From NCBI GenBank assembly GCA_033239525.1, contig BSYO01000020.1:5953892-6017891 (forward strand): a stretch of DNA of 64,000 nucleotides, given 5' to 3'. Position numbers and translations under genes: made by a program. Position 1 is the first letter of the stretch. Each line of letters starts with the position of its first letter. The notes beneath the pieces are model-generated. The model did no database searches, had not been told where the DNA came from, and saw only the letters and a list, made by a program, of their open reading frames with translations. The stretch comes from Nepenthes gracilis. Taxonomy: Eukaryota; Streptophyta; Magnoliopsida; Caryophyllales; Nepenthaceae. Shown here one piece after another: positions 1 through 10,029 of this stretch.

Positions 1-1
1 G

Positions 2-97
2 GCAGGGCCTGATGGCGAACCTATTACGCCCGAGGAGCCAGTTCTGGTGGACAAGGCGGAATCTTCAAGAGCCCAAGAGGCTCAAGGGGGGAGCTGA
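2..97 (+). CDS. C-terminal end of Tat antisense extra ORF (partial)
   Basis: An open frame enters from the left edge and ends at TGA 95-97. It reads as an acidic, proline- and glutamate-rich tail ending EAQGGS. Its place (opposite strand to gag, just past the minisatellite) is the one held by the C-terminus of the aORF in the plus-strand Tat element at 13811-15470. The conserved N-terminal domain would lie outside the window, so identity is inferred from position and composition. An AT-rich stretch with AATAAGA at about 164-172 follows and could serve as a polyadenylation signal. Confidence 0.5.
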   Translation, partial: AGPDGEPITPEEPVLVDKAESSRAQEAQGGS

Positions 98-289
98 GGG
101 GCGCTCCCTTGATACGTTGTTTCTTTTCTTATTTCGTTACACTTGTATACAAATTTATTTTTATGAATAAGACATGTCCTTTCGCATCAGAGCTTCGGAC
201 GTTTCTTTTGTCTTGTTTGCATGGGCGTGTCTTCTTTTCCTCTTTCTTTTTACGCCGTGATGCTCGTCACCTAACCCTTTAGCTTTGGG

Positions 290-850
290 TGCGTGACCTC
301 TTTAAGGCGCTTAACCCTTTGACTTCTTGGGTTTGGGGTGATCCTCTTAGGGACTCCTAGCTTTTAACCCTTTGGCTTTATTTTTGTTGCTCGGCCTTTG
401 GAACCGCTCGGTCACAGCCGAGTTTTTGAGTTTTGACCTCTGGGGCCCGGTTTCCGGGACCGCTCGGTCACAGCCGAGTTTTTTGTTACTTGACCTCTAG
501 GGTCCGACAGACTGGGCCTCGGCTAAGGCCGAAGAGTTTTGTTGCTGACCTCTAGGGTCCGAGCAGGGGCCGCTTAGCATGGCGGCCGAGTTTTTGTTGC
601 TCGACCATTGGGATCTGCCTGCAGGGCTGCTCGGTTTGGCGCCGAATCTTTATGCCTGACCTTTAGGGTCCGACCCAGCTGGGCCACTTGGCTTGCGGCC
701 GAAGTTTTTTGTTGCCTAACCTGCCGGGCTGCTCGGTTGGCGCCTTAGTCTTTGTGCGACCTCTAGGGTCCGGCCAGCTGGGGCTTTCTCGGCTTAGCGG
801 CCCGAGTTTTTTGTTTGCGTTGCGAGTTACTTTATCGTTGGTGAGGGAGC
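290..850. repeat. Minisatellite of about 60-bp units between gag and the antisense ORF
   Basis: Diverged tandem units share the core TGACCTCTAGGGTCCG followed by a GC-rich block ending GGCCGAGTTTTTTGTTG. About eight or nine units can be followed. The reverse complement of the core appears in the array at 13120-13470 of the second Tat element, in the same relative position, so this is a family-level structural feature and not a local duplication. Confidence 0.8.
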
Positions 851-1013
851 ATGAGAATGCTTCAGAATAGGCATAATGAAAGGACGTTTTCATTGATGTA
901 CAGGTTTTATATTGAGCGGCCTCCAGGGCCTTTTCTCTCTTTTTTTTTTACATCAGTCCGCGCGCTTGGGCCTTCATGCTCCTCTTTTGCCGTCTCCCTG
1001 ATCCTTGCGACAG

Positions 1014-1848
1014 CTACGTTTGGGGCTGGCCTCGCCGGTATTGGCGCCCCCAGCAGGTGGTCAAGCGTGCTCCGTGCCCATTATGGCCTTGCCCTTTGAG
1101 CGGGGCGGCGCGACCGGGTACGCCCGAGTCATGGCAAGAAGCAGTCGAGATAGCCCTCCATTGCGAGCCGCTCGATTTCTGCCTGGAGCTTCTAGCAGTC
1201 TTCGGTGTCATGGCCGCGGCTGCAGTGGTAATGGCAGTACTCCCACTGGTCACCTCCCTCTGGGTTATTCAACGCCTTGGGCCATCTTAGGAACTCCTCG
1301 TCCCTGATCTGCCTCAGGATGTTGGTGAGGGAGTCAGTGAAGGCCAGCGGGCTAGATGGCTGCTCTCCTCCAAGGGCCATCCTTTCGGGCCCATCCTGCC
1401 CGGACGGCCCTTGGATCTCCAGCTGGGCGCTCGCTCTTCTTTTTCCTTCCCCTGCCCTTGGGGGCAGGGGGTCTTCTCGTCCTCCCGGCTGACTTGTTTC
1501 GCTGGTTTTGGGCCCGAAGACCGTCTTCTAGAGCCTTTTGAGCCATTTCTTCGTCGGGGCCTGGCTCATGGACTTTTTTCTGTTGAGGTAGTCCCTCAAC
1601 TCGCCAGGAGTCCGCGTCGAGCGTTGCCTCTGGGGCGCTGTTGGACGCTGGCTTTCAGGGCGCGGGCCCCTAGATTGCTCGTCCACCTTCTCTAGGAGGG
1701 TGCGGACGGTTCTCGTGAGGCTTTCCACCTTTTGCACTAGCTTGCGTACGCTAGTGCCTGGGCCGCCGCTCACTCTGCCACCCGATGGGAGGCACCTGTC
1801 ATAGCGCTCTTCTTCCCGGGTGGACGTGCTGTCTTGTCTGCTGATCAT
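1014..1848 (-). pseudogene. Tat-lineage gag remnant with zinc-knuckle-like motif
   Basis: Three minus-strand segments (1848-1528, 1546-1352, 1380-1014) form a broken gag. The first holds a predicted coiled coil rich in Leu, Val and Glu. The third has the gag signature LTNILRQIRDEEFLRWPKAL followed by a histidine/cysteine motif, YCHYHCSRGHDTEDC, then an in-frame stop. This matches the CxFHxxxGHxTEDC region downstream of the gag core in Tat elements. The central Retrotrans_gag core, present at 8545-8810 in the second element, cannot be found here. Stops and frame changes show it is dead. The product would have been a nucleocapsid protein. Confidence 0.7.
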
Positions 1849-1905
1849 CTTCAGGGCGATGGTGGTTGTAGGAGGGTGGGAAGCTACGAGCTTTCAGTCG
1901 ATTTT

Positions 1906-1926
1906 CCTTCCCACAGACGGCGCCAA
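1906..1926 (-). promoter_or_regulatory. Primer-binding site of the minus-strand Tat element
   Basis: The minus strand directly after the LTR reads TTGGCGCCGTCTGTGGGAAG, the usual post-LTR sequence of plant Tat/Athila elements where a tRNA 3' end primes minus-strand DNA synthesis. A mutated copy of the same block is at 7581-7600. Confidence 0.85.
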
Positions 1927-2951
1927 TGTTGCGTTCTGGATCCGTGGTTTCCAGGCAACACAAGTGTGTGATGCGTTGAATACGAGAGGGAGATTGAGAC
2001 CGGATCTTTTACGTGGAAAACCTCCTCTTGAATGGGGAGGAAAAACCACGAGGCTCGGGGCCTTGAGAATGCTTCACTATTTGGGTTGAAGTCTTTACAA
2101 ATTACAAGTGTTGGGATTAATCCCTTCCTTGTCTCTTGATCTATATTTTCTCTTAGGGGGGATCGCTCCTTAGAAGGGTTTGCCACTCTTCTGTTCTGTC
2201 TCGTAGGGAAGAGAGAGGTTTAGGACCGAAAGGAGGTGGGCCTTTTTGCCTTCTTTTTGGAGCCAATTTTTGAAAAGCGAATTCGGTCCCTTTAAAGAGG
2301 GACTTTGCTGGGTATTTATAGGGATAGCCAGGCCGCTGGAGAGGAGACGCGTGGCAGCCATCGGATGGCTCAGAAGCTGTGCTGCGCCCCACTAGCATCA
2401 GTAATGTTGCTGACTGTGCGATAACGCACGCGGCTAGCGCCGCTGGCTGGCCTAGGTGTGTCAGTCTTGATTTAACCAGGCGTACTCTGTTTAGATGGAG
2501 ACTGGCAGTGGTTGTAGGTTTCCTTGGGAATCGGCGAGATTGCTTAGCTGGCATCCTTGACCGAGCATAGGGTAGTCCTCGTCCCTGAGTGGAGCTCCTC
2601 ATGAGTTCGCGGACTCGTAGGAGGAGGCTGTTCTTGGAGGATCTTCTGGGGAAAGTCCGGGAGCCTCTTCTTGACCTCTCGGGCGATTCTGAGACTCAGC
2701 AGGGCATCCAGAGTTCTCGGCCCTTTCCGTGTCTGTGCGCTTGGGTATCGCTGGCGTTGTCCTCGAGCTTCTTTGTGAGCGGACGGGACCTCTTGGGCCT
2801 CTGCTGTGGTCTTGGTCATTGGGCCATTGGCCTCTGTTTTGGGCCTCGCAGGCCGTCCAATTTCCTTGACTTGCAAGAATATCTCTGGGCCTCTCATTTG
2901 GGCCTTTCTTCTGGGCCGTGCTTTTATGGGCCTTTATACTGGGGCCCAACA
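1927..2951 (-). repeat. 5' LTR (1025 bp) of the minus-strand Tat element, with TATA box
   Basis: On the minus strand the LTR opens TGTTGGGCCCC and closes ACGCAACA, then the PBS follows. A TATAAATA box on the minus strand is at 2313-2320. The outer edge (2951) abuts RHM coding sequence that ends abruptly at NYMDP. A palindromic ACGTGGAAAACC / GGAAAAACCACG block lies at about 2010-2055. A similar block occurs near one end of the solo LTR at 4376-5064. Confidence 0.85.
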
Positions 2952-5573
2952 GGGTCCATGTAGTTCTTGAACATCTTGAGAATCTCGTTGTGGCTGACAA
3001 CCCCGGGGTCTGTGAAGTTCCAAATGCCCCTGAGGTTCCTCTTTGCCATCTCAATGGAAATGGGTAAGAGCTCATCCAAAACAGTCATGCTGTTCGGAAT
3101 GTTAACAACCTTGCTATAGCGAGATATCTTAGTGATGAAGTTTCGAGGGTTGTTGAAATCAGACGATATGGGCATTCGGACCCTTAAGGTGCAAACATTG
3201 TCATATTCTTTCAGCAACTCTTCAACCTGATACAAGGATCAAACAGTACGTAAGCATGGCAACAATAAAGGAAAGGCAATATTAAGCACAACTATAGAAA
3301 GGAAACTCTACCATGGCTTTGGTCTTTGAATAAAAAGATCCTGTGAAATTAGGTTTGTCTTCCTCCTTAAACCCAATGCCGGAACCCTCAGGATGCCCTG
3401 CATCATATTCAAATATGCATCCGGTTGCAAAATTCATCAAGAGCAGCCGATGCTCTCTGCAAACATCAGCTAGTGTCAATGTGCCAGCAACATTAGCACG
3501 AATTGTTTCAATTTTATGAGATTCACACCAGTCAACATTGGGTCTACCAGTTACACCAGCTGCATTAAAAACATGAGTAGGCCTGATATTTTGGATATCT
3601 GCCAAAGCAATGATCTATTCTCCAAACGACCCCTTCCATACTCATATGGAATACCTTGTTTCTCACATAACTTCCCAAGTAAACCGCCAATCCAACCAGT
3701 CCTACCATATATCAGAAACTTCAAGGATGGTTTTCGAGGGAAGTGCTGCTCTTGGAAACGGGGTACCACCATTTGGGTATCACCAGCCGAGGAGAAAGGT
3801 GTTTGTCCAGAACTGCTAATGTCAGCACCATTGAAATGTCTTTCGGTCCCACCAGGCATCATGAGCATTCTTGGATGAGGAAGAAGTGCTCCAGCAACAT
3901 CACCCCACCAATCAGGATTGCCCATGTACCAATCCATGGTCTTCTTCAGCCCCTCTTCCCATGTGGTACGCTCTGACCATCCCAAGTTCTTCAGCTTCTG
4001 GTCATCAAGGAAGTACCTTTGGTCATTAAACGGTCTGTTCTCAACAAACTTAATGCTTTTCTCTGGGTCAACTGAGAAAAGTTTGCATATATCTCTGGCA
4101 ACATCAATCACTCTCCTTTCCTTCTTCGTCCCGATGTTGTAAGCATGGCCAACTTCTCCCTTGTGAAGTATGACTTCAAAGGCCTCAGCAACATCCTCAC
4201 AGTAAAGGTAGCTCCGCACATTAGATCCATCCCCGTGAATTGGGAGTGGCCTGCCCCTCATGGCCAAAAGAATGAATTTAGGAATTAATTTCTTGGGAAA
4301 TTGGATAGGACCGTAGACATTGTTCCCTCGTGTAGTAATAACAGGAAGCCCATAGGATCTGCCATAAGCTATAACTGTTGGGAAAAACACTCGGACTGCA
4401 CGGTGACCGAGCGGACAGAGTTCTCGGACAGCACACAGAGCAGAGCTCTCGGACGGCAAGGAAAGTAAGGATAGAGAACAAAAAGAGAACACACAAGTTT
4501 TAACGTGGAAAACCCTTCTTGAATCAAGGGAAAAACCACGAAGAAATGTACTATAAGAGAATTGTTTACAAGTGTTGGCTACTCAAACTCTAACGAAAGA
4601 AAACAATCTCAAGTGTACAACCTTCCTCTCTCAAAGTGTATCTCTCTCTATCTTTACAACAAAGCTTGCCTACAGCTCTCTCAAGGCTCTTAGAACTCAA
4701 AATGTCCCAGCTCCAGCACACACCAAAGAAGACAAGCTTGTATATACACAAGGTGGCGTGTCCGCCCACCCTCTGGGACGTAGGTCTCGGCACCTACGCC
4801 TAGGCCTGCCATGGCGGCGCATGCTTGGCGTGTCGGATGGCGAGCTGTCATCGGGAAGTTGCGGCCGCTGCAACATTCAATCGAGTGGGTGACCAACCCA
4901 CCTGCAAAACGGCCACTTGCAGGCCTACGTTGATAGAGACAACACCTACGATTCTAGGCTCCTCGTCCTCAGCAACCGCTCGGACATGACGCTTCAAAAG
5001 AGTCCTCGTCCGTTCTTCCTAACGGAGTCCGCGGACATCATGCCACTCGGGAGTGACCCCAACAATAACAAGCATTTCTGCCCCAGCTTTTGTCGCTGAG
5101 TATGGGTTCGTTGGGAGGAGTTGAGAAGCCTCGTGGTTACCTACAATAGCATCCTCTTCTGTCTCCCCATAAACCTCATCAGTACTGACATGAATGAACC
5201 TCCTTATCTGGCCAGTGACCTTGCAAGCTTCTAGCAGGACATGTGTCCCATAAATGTTGTTGGTAAATTCAAAACTATTACCAAAGGAATTATCAACATA
5301 GGTTTGTGCAGCAAAATGCATTATTGTATCAATAGATTCGGTGATGAGAAGATAGTTGACAAGGTCAGCACTACCAATGTCGCCCTTGACAAACTTGAGA
5401 TTCGGGGACGATTGAGAAGGGAGAAGGTTTTTTAGATTGGAACAGTAATCAAGCTTGTCAAGCACAACAACCTTGTAGTCCGGATGATTACGAATAAGTC
5501 GGTTGGCAACATGGGATGCAATGAATCCAGCAGCACCAGTGATCAGGATGTTTTTTGGAGTAAATACCGCCAT
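2952..5573 (-). pseudogene. RHM: UDP-L-rhamnose synthase (trifunctional RHM), disrupted by two LTR insertions and a frameshift
   Basis: The family makes UDP-L-rhamnose for pectin and flavonoid glycosides in the cytosol: an N-terminal UDP-glucose 4,6-dehydratase and a C-terminal 3,5-epimerase/4-keto-reductase. The start codon is at 5573-5571 (MAVFTPKNILITGAAGFIAS). The first domain keeps the GxxGxxG motif, the HVSTDEVYG motif and YSATK. Coding is broken by a solo LTR (4376-5064) after GAEMLV, resumes at 4370 with AYGRSYGLPV, and reaches the second domain (LIYGRTGWIGG). Near 3612 one base is missing relative to the family, shifting the frame inside GRLENRS..ADIQ. An 85-nt GT-AG intron (3311-3227) follows YSKTKAM, and exon 2 begins VEELL. 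The reading stops at 2952 where a Tat LTR replaces the last roughly 60 residues. Family identity is very secure and non-function is near certain. Confidence 0.95.
4376..5064 (-). mobile_element. Solo LTR (689 bp) inserted in RHM exon 1, with 5-bp target duplication
   Basis: On the plus strand it runs TGTTGGG ... CCCAACA and is flanked by perfect ATAAC copies (4371-4375 and 5065-5069), where RHM coding is interrupted. There is no internal region, PBS or second LTR, so it is a solo LTR left by LTR-LTR recombination. The inserted length plus one target copy is 694 bp, not a multiple of three. Minus orientation is inferred from the ACGTGGAAAACC / GGAAAAACCACG block near 4500-4540, which sits near the 3' end of the LTR at 1927-2951, and from a minus-strand TATATACA at about 4739-4746. 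Confidence 0.92.
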
Positions 5574-6736
5574 ATTTAAGCAGATTCTATTGAAACAGAT
5601 CAGAAAATTAAATCAGAGCCCACAAATGAGCAGAAAATTAAACAGCATAAACATGCTGCCCCCACAGACATTTCGATTGATTCTATATATAAGAAGGAAT
5701 TCAGACTACAAAAAAACAATAGAAATGGGCATAAACATTTCCCACCGACATTTAGAATAATAATTGTAGACGTATGGGTGGAAACTCTCATGAAGAAAAC
5801 GACACTGAAGATAGAAATGGAAAGTCAAGCACAACCAAAAAGCTGAACAATAAGAAAGCAGAATATGAACTTACAAGAATAAGCAAACAAGAATAACATG
5901 CATAAAATAATGTCAACAACAGGAAATCTTGATTAATATCGGCTTTTAGCAAATCCACTTCTGGCAACACAACCAGAGCCCAGAGCTCAACACAAATTTC
6001 TCACGCTCAATACTAATCTCCAGATCTGTTCTGATAGAGATGATCGAATGAATTCTGCCACTATCAACTAATGAGGAATCCAACATAGAATTTAAGTTAC
6101 AGGAGAAAAAAAAAAAGAAAAGTAACAGAAAAACTGATGTATGTCATTTATAAAGACAAAATGAGATCCGACTCCCAAAACGAAACAAAAAGCATGATAT
6201 CCTAAGATCAAAAACAAATTCAGCACTCAAAACAAACAAATCAAAGCAACAGCTACCCAAAAATAAGGGAATTATCAAAATTCATAAACAGATCTAGCAA
6301 GACTAATTATCATGCAGATCAAAAAGAGCCCCAACGAACAAAATAAAAAAAAATATTTCACCACACAAGCAAGACTTACTATCCAAATCGAACAACAAAA
6401 AACAATCAGAGTGAATTCACTTACACGCTTGATTCACTTACACGCTTGATTAATCCCCCGGATCCGACGGGACATCACATAGATTGTCTCTACGACGATA
6501 ATTGAGGATGGCCGACGGCATTACTGCAAATGACACCATATTCAATGCGTCGACAGGGAGACCCAGCCAGTATGTAATACATTTAAATCTGTATATCATT
6601 GTGTACGGCTGAATAACACCTCATTCAAAAGCAAGATTGGGAAGGTAATTCCTAATTTTTGTATAAATATTTAAATAATATATATATTAGTGTCCTGTTA
6701 TTTGAGATTATTTAAAAACTAATTAAAGAATATTTT
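5574..6736 (-). promoter_or_regulatory. RHM leader: probable 5'-UTR intron, first exon and truncated promoter region
   Basis: No coding is seen. Upstream of the ATG the minus strand has a plausible acceptor, TTTCAATAG followed by AATCTGC at about 5588. Two GTAAGTG donors lie in a tandem 17-bp duplication (6416-6432, 6433-6449). That would give a leader intron of about 0.85 kb, which known RHM genes also can have. GC-richer sequence at about 6450-6550 would be the first exon. A Tat LTR begins at 6737, so only about 200 AT-rich bases are left for a promoter. Intron limits are inferred from splice consensus only. Confidence 0.5.
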
Positions 6737-7580
6737 TGATGGGTAATGGAATTCAATGCCCAAAATTACAATCGCAGGCCAAAGATCGCAGAAAGGCTGG
6801 CACTGGCGCCTATGCCCAAATCGGACCCAAATAACTAACCCATTTCCGAGCACCAAGAATCAAGTTAGCGACAAAAGACGCTTCTGCACCCGAGAGACGG
6901 CGCGATCCATTGGAGGACGAGGGCCATGGGAAAAGCTAAAATAGCCAAGATGCTAGCTCGAGATGACTTGCACGCATACAACTGTTTTGCTACGACAGCG
7001 GCAACGGCCCGCGCCCGCACACTGTGCCATGCGCCCACGCGGCCGTATTATATCTGACAGTGTGTGTCCTCACAACCGCCCTTACATGACGAGTGGCAAT
7101 GGTGGCGAGATAACCCCGACACGCCAGGCCACGTGTCGCCCTCCTTACGGCATCACATTCCTTATAAATACCCCATTTTATCTACTAAGGAAGCCTCCCG
7201 ATTCTCAATTCATCTCGCTTACACTCGAGCAAGAATCCTCAAGAGAAAAACTAAAGAAAAGAGAAAAGAGTGGCGAGAGAGATCTGTTTTCCTTATACTG
7301 TAATACCCCGAGAAAGAAGCGTTTCCCTCCTGCACTCATTGTATCTTTCCACCACAATAGTGAGATTTCTCGGACTTCACCGCTATCAAGTGTTTTTCAC
7401 CCCTCATCGATTAAGGAATTTTCACGTAAACCTGCAGTGTTCTCCCACCGTCCCCGTACTTCTCTTTCTCTGTTCGAGTTCTATTTATTCTGTGTTGCTC
7501 GTATCTGTCCGTCCGCATGCTTAAAAAGCCGCTCGCGCTTTTGGCCGACGTTATTTACTGCATTCACCTGGGACGCAACA
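6737..7580 (+). repeat. 5' LTR (844 bp) of the plus-strand Tat element
   Basis: It starts TGATGGGTAATGG and ends GGACGCAACA. The start matches TGATGGGTCTTGG at 15825. TATAAATA at 7163-7170 is a good core promoter, with the U3/R boundary expected some 30 bp on. The first bases adjoin AT-rich sequence upstream of RHM, so the gene and the element diverge from here. Confidence 0.88.
7163..7170 (+). promoter_or_regulatory. TATA box of the Tat 5' LTR
   Basis: A TATAAATA octamer lies in a GC-rich context about 410 bp before the LTR end. The equivalent box in the other Tat LTR is at 2313-2320 on the minus strand. Confidence 0.7.
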
Positions 7581-7600
7581 TTGCGCCGTCATGGGAAGCG
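7581..7600 (+). promoter_or_regulatory. Mutated primer-binding site
   Basis: TTGCGCCGTCATGGGAAGC follows the LTR. Compared with TTGGCGCCGTCTGTGGGAAG at 1926-1906 it has lost one G and changed several bases, which would weaken tRNA priming. Confidence 0.75.
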
Positions 7601-8289
7601 ACTAAAAGTCTACTTTTTACGTTTTTCAAAAGTACACAACAACACAAGCTTCAAATCCCGAAATGGTGAATACAAGGGCGTAATGTGTGCATCCCCAGAG
7701 GTGGCCTCATAGGCGGCGCGCTAACCTGTCTTTGGAGTTGAAGATCATCCCGACCGTGGTGAGGGGCTTGGCGGCAAGGTGGACCCGCATGTCGCAGCTT
7801 TCGTCACCTCTGTTCCAAAATCGACCACCCGAGTAGGGAGCCCCAATGCAGCCTCCCAGCAGGGCATCGCACGGAGGAACAGAGGCGGTCGCCGCGAAAG
7901 GCCTCCCGGTCCGACGTAATAACCCGAGGACCCAAGTGGCCTCTAGCGGCAGAGCACCATGGGGAGTGAGGATCAACCCGGTCCTCGGGTCTCGCGAGGC
8001 CCCAGAGGCGCCGCTCTGGCTTCAGCCCAACCGCCGCGAGCACGACGATCGTGAGGCGGTTCCATGAGATGCTCCCTAAGAGGAGCCCGTGACGGCCCCA
8101 CAAGACGCTGCGCAGATTCGAGAGCCTTACGAGTTAAGGCACTACTTGAACGAGAGGAGGATGGCTGCCCCACCTCGAGTGGAGAGCAGGCCGGAAAGAT
8201 GATAGAATTTGGTGCTGCGAGAGAGCAGCGGAGGAGGGGCTAATGCGCTCCAGTCTCGTTTTTCCACGGAGATCGGGGTGAGGGACGCT

Positions 8290-9200
8290 CCCAAAATTCA
8301 AAAATGCCCAACCCGGAGGTAGACGACGGCGATGGTGATCCCATGGACCACCTTAATCATTTCGGGGAGCACCAACCTCCGGGGCCTTGACAAAGAAATA
8401 ACCATGTGCCGGTGCTTCCCTTTGACCACAAGGGAGACGCGGGAATATGGTTTTACGGATACTGCGGACTCTATCCGTGATTTTGGAGATCTAGCGACGG
8501 CCTTCCTGTCCCAGTGTGCCTCCAGCAGGAGGGTGAAAAGGTAGCCCTGGCACCTCACTCGAATCAAGCAGGGGGCTAGGGAGAGCCTGCGGGGATTCCT
8601 GGCGTGGTTTGTAGCGGAGGCCAGGCAGATCCTGAGACTGACCGACGAGGTCGAGCTGAACACCTTCCTCTCGGCCCTTGAAGGGGGTGCTTTCTTCAAG
8701 CACCTCATTCACAGAGGCTCACAGACCTTCATAGAGGCTGAGTCTATGGCCAGAGCTTACATCGCGGCTGAAGAGGCCAATGACACCAAAAGGCTAGAGA
8801 GGGACGAGCTCCCCTCGGCCAGAGGCCGTGGAGGGCAAGGAAGGTTGGGGACTACCAAGGTCCCGAGGCATCAAAGAAACAAAGACAAGGCGGGCGAGCT
8901 CTCGGAGAGCCGCGACCTTCCATACATCTCACGCCACAGAACGACTCTCGCACCAATGTCTTCATGCGTGATCCGGGAAAGAAATTCTTGAAGTGGCCCA
9001 AACCAAGAACCCGTCAGGTGGGGATCGGTGAAATCTCACGACTTTCACGATCCGGGAGGGCCACAAAGACGGAGGGGATGCAGGACCTGCCAGAGGGAGA
9101 TCGAGGAGCTCATCGGGAGGGGTCACCTCAACCGCTTCCTCCAGACCCGGACAAACCTCGGGGGCCGGACGACGGGTGGAGACGCTCGCACCCCCTAGGA
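8290..9200 (+). pseudogene. Tat gag remnant
   Basis: The Retrotrans_gag core lies in one frame after an in-frame TAG at 8542-8544. It reads IKQGARESLRGFLAWFVAEA, then a hydrophobic/acidic stretch and ESMARAYIAAEEAND, up to the stop at 8989-8991. Beyond it, KFLKWPKP at about 8980 and REIEELIGRGHLNRFLQTR at about 9090-9150 are the usual flanks of the gag zinc knuckle, but the knuckle itself is not legible and the frame changes between them. The product would have been the capsid/nucleocapsid precursor. Sequence from 7600 to 8290 is probably the damaged gag N-terminus and leader. Confidence 0.75.
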
Positions 9201-9289
9201 ACCGAGTAGGCAAATGGGGTGTGAACATGATTTCCAGCCAGCGGCCGGGGAGGAGATGGGCGTGAGCTTGCAAGGCAAAAAAGGCCGAG

Positions 9290-9830
9290 ATGAGGCTTGG
9301 GAGTGAAGACGATGTTATCTGTTTTAGCAAAGAGAGACTTAGATCATGTAACTTCTACTCACTCCGATCCTCCGGTTGTAACCGCTTTTCGTTTACGATG
9401 GAGCAAATGACTACGGATGAAACGAAATTCGTTGATAATGGAAGCTCTAATTTGCTATACCTTGATGCTTACTTCAAATTAGGGCTTAAGAAAAATCGAA
9501 CGAAGGCACCAGAAGGGGCCACTCTACGGATCGGGACAATGAGCCGATGCGTCTGGTATCATCCAGTTGGAGGTGACCCTAGGAATATATTCGAGAACGG
9601 CATCCAAGGTTCTCACTTTCCTCGTTGTGGACCTGCCCTCGGTCTACAATGTGATCCTCGGACGGCCTTGCTTGGCCGCATTCAACACAGTGACCTCCAT
9701 CCCACATCTTAAAATGAAGTTTCCCACCCCGTGCGGGGTAGGAGAAGTCCTCGGGGACCAGTTAATAGGGCGGATGTGTTACTTGGCGCAGACTGAGCAA
9801 GTAACACTTCCGCAGCCCATGGAAGACCTC
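9290..9830 (+). pseudogene. Tat aspartic protease remnant
   Basis: DDVICFSKE (about 9309) is the usual lead-in to the Tat protease. The active-site motif reads VDNGSS (about 9431-9448), the retroviral D-S/T-G motif in its usual Tat form (DNGSS). After a frame change, VVDLPSVYNVILGRPCLAAF (about 9626-9685) closes the domain. The protease would process the gag-pol polyprotein. The frameshift between the halves makes the copy inactive. Confidence 0.78.
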
Positions 9831-10029
9831 GACCTCAGGGATAAGGCCACTTTGCAACACGCTCAGCCAGGAGAACCAGTGGTCCGGATCCCACTAGATC
9901 CCGCGGACCAGGAGAAGTGTGTCCAAATAGGGAGCTCGCTCTCGAGAGACGATGAGGGACCAACTCTACCGTGTTTTCAAGGGAGAACCTCGGACGTGTT
10001 CGCATGGTCCCCAGTGGCAATGCCTCAGG

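Larger units (their letters stand above)
1..2951 (-). mobile_element. Tat/Retand-type Ty3/gypsy element, pol-less derivative, left end outside window
   Basis: Read on the minus strand the order is 5' LTR (2951-1927), primer-binding site, gag remnant (1848-1014), minisatellite (850-290), then the end of an opposite-strand ORF (2-97). The reverse transcriptase, RNase H and integrase that lie between gag and the minisatellite in the second element of this window are absent, so this copy was non-autonomous. The right LTR edge falls inside the last RHM exon. The 3' LTR, and so the rest of RHM, would lie left of the window. The Tat assignment rests on the shared minisatellite, the PBS sequence and the antisense ORF. 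Confidence 0.8.

Noticed and set aside
2153..2602. 149-codon minus-strand ORF
   Set aside because: It is entirely inside the Tat LTR and overlaps the TATA box, with no domain.
6963..7712. 249-codon plus-strand ORF, the longest uninterrupted one in this part
   Set aside because: It crosses the LTR TATA box, the LTR end and the PBS and has no family pattern. Its length is due to GC-rich LTR sequence.
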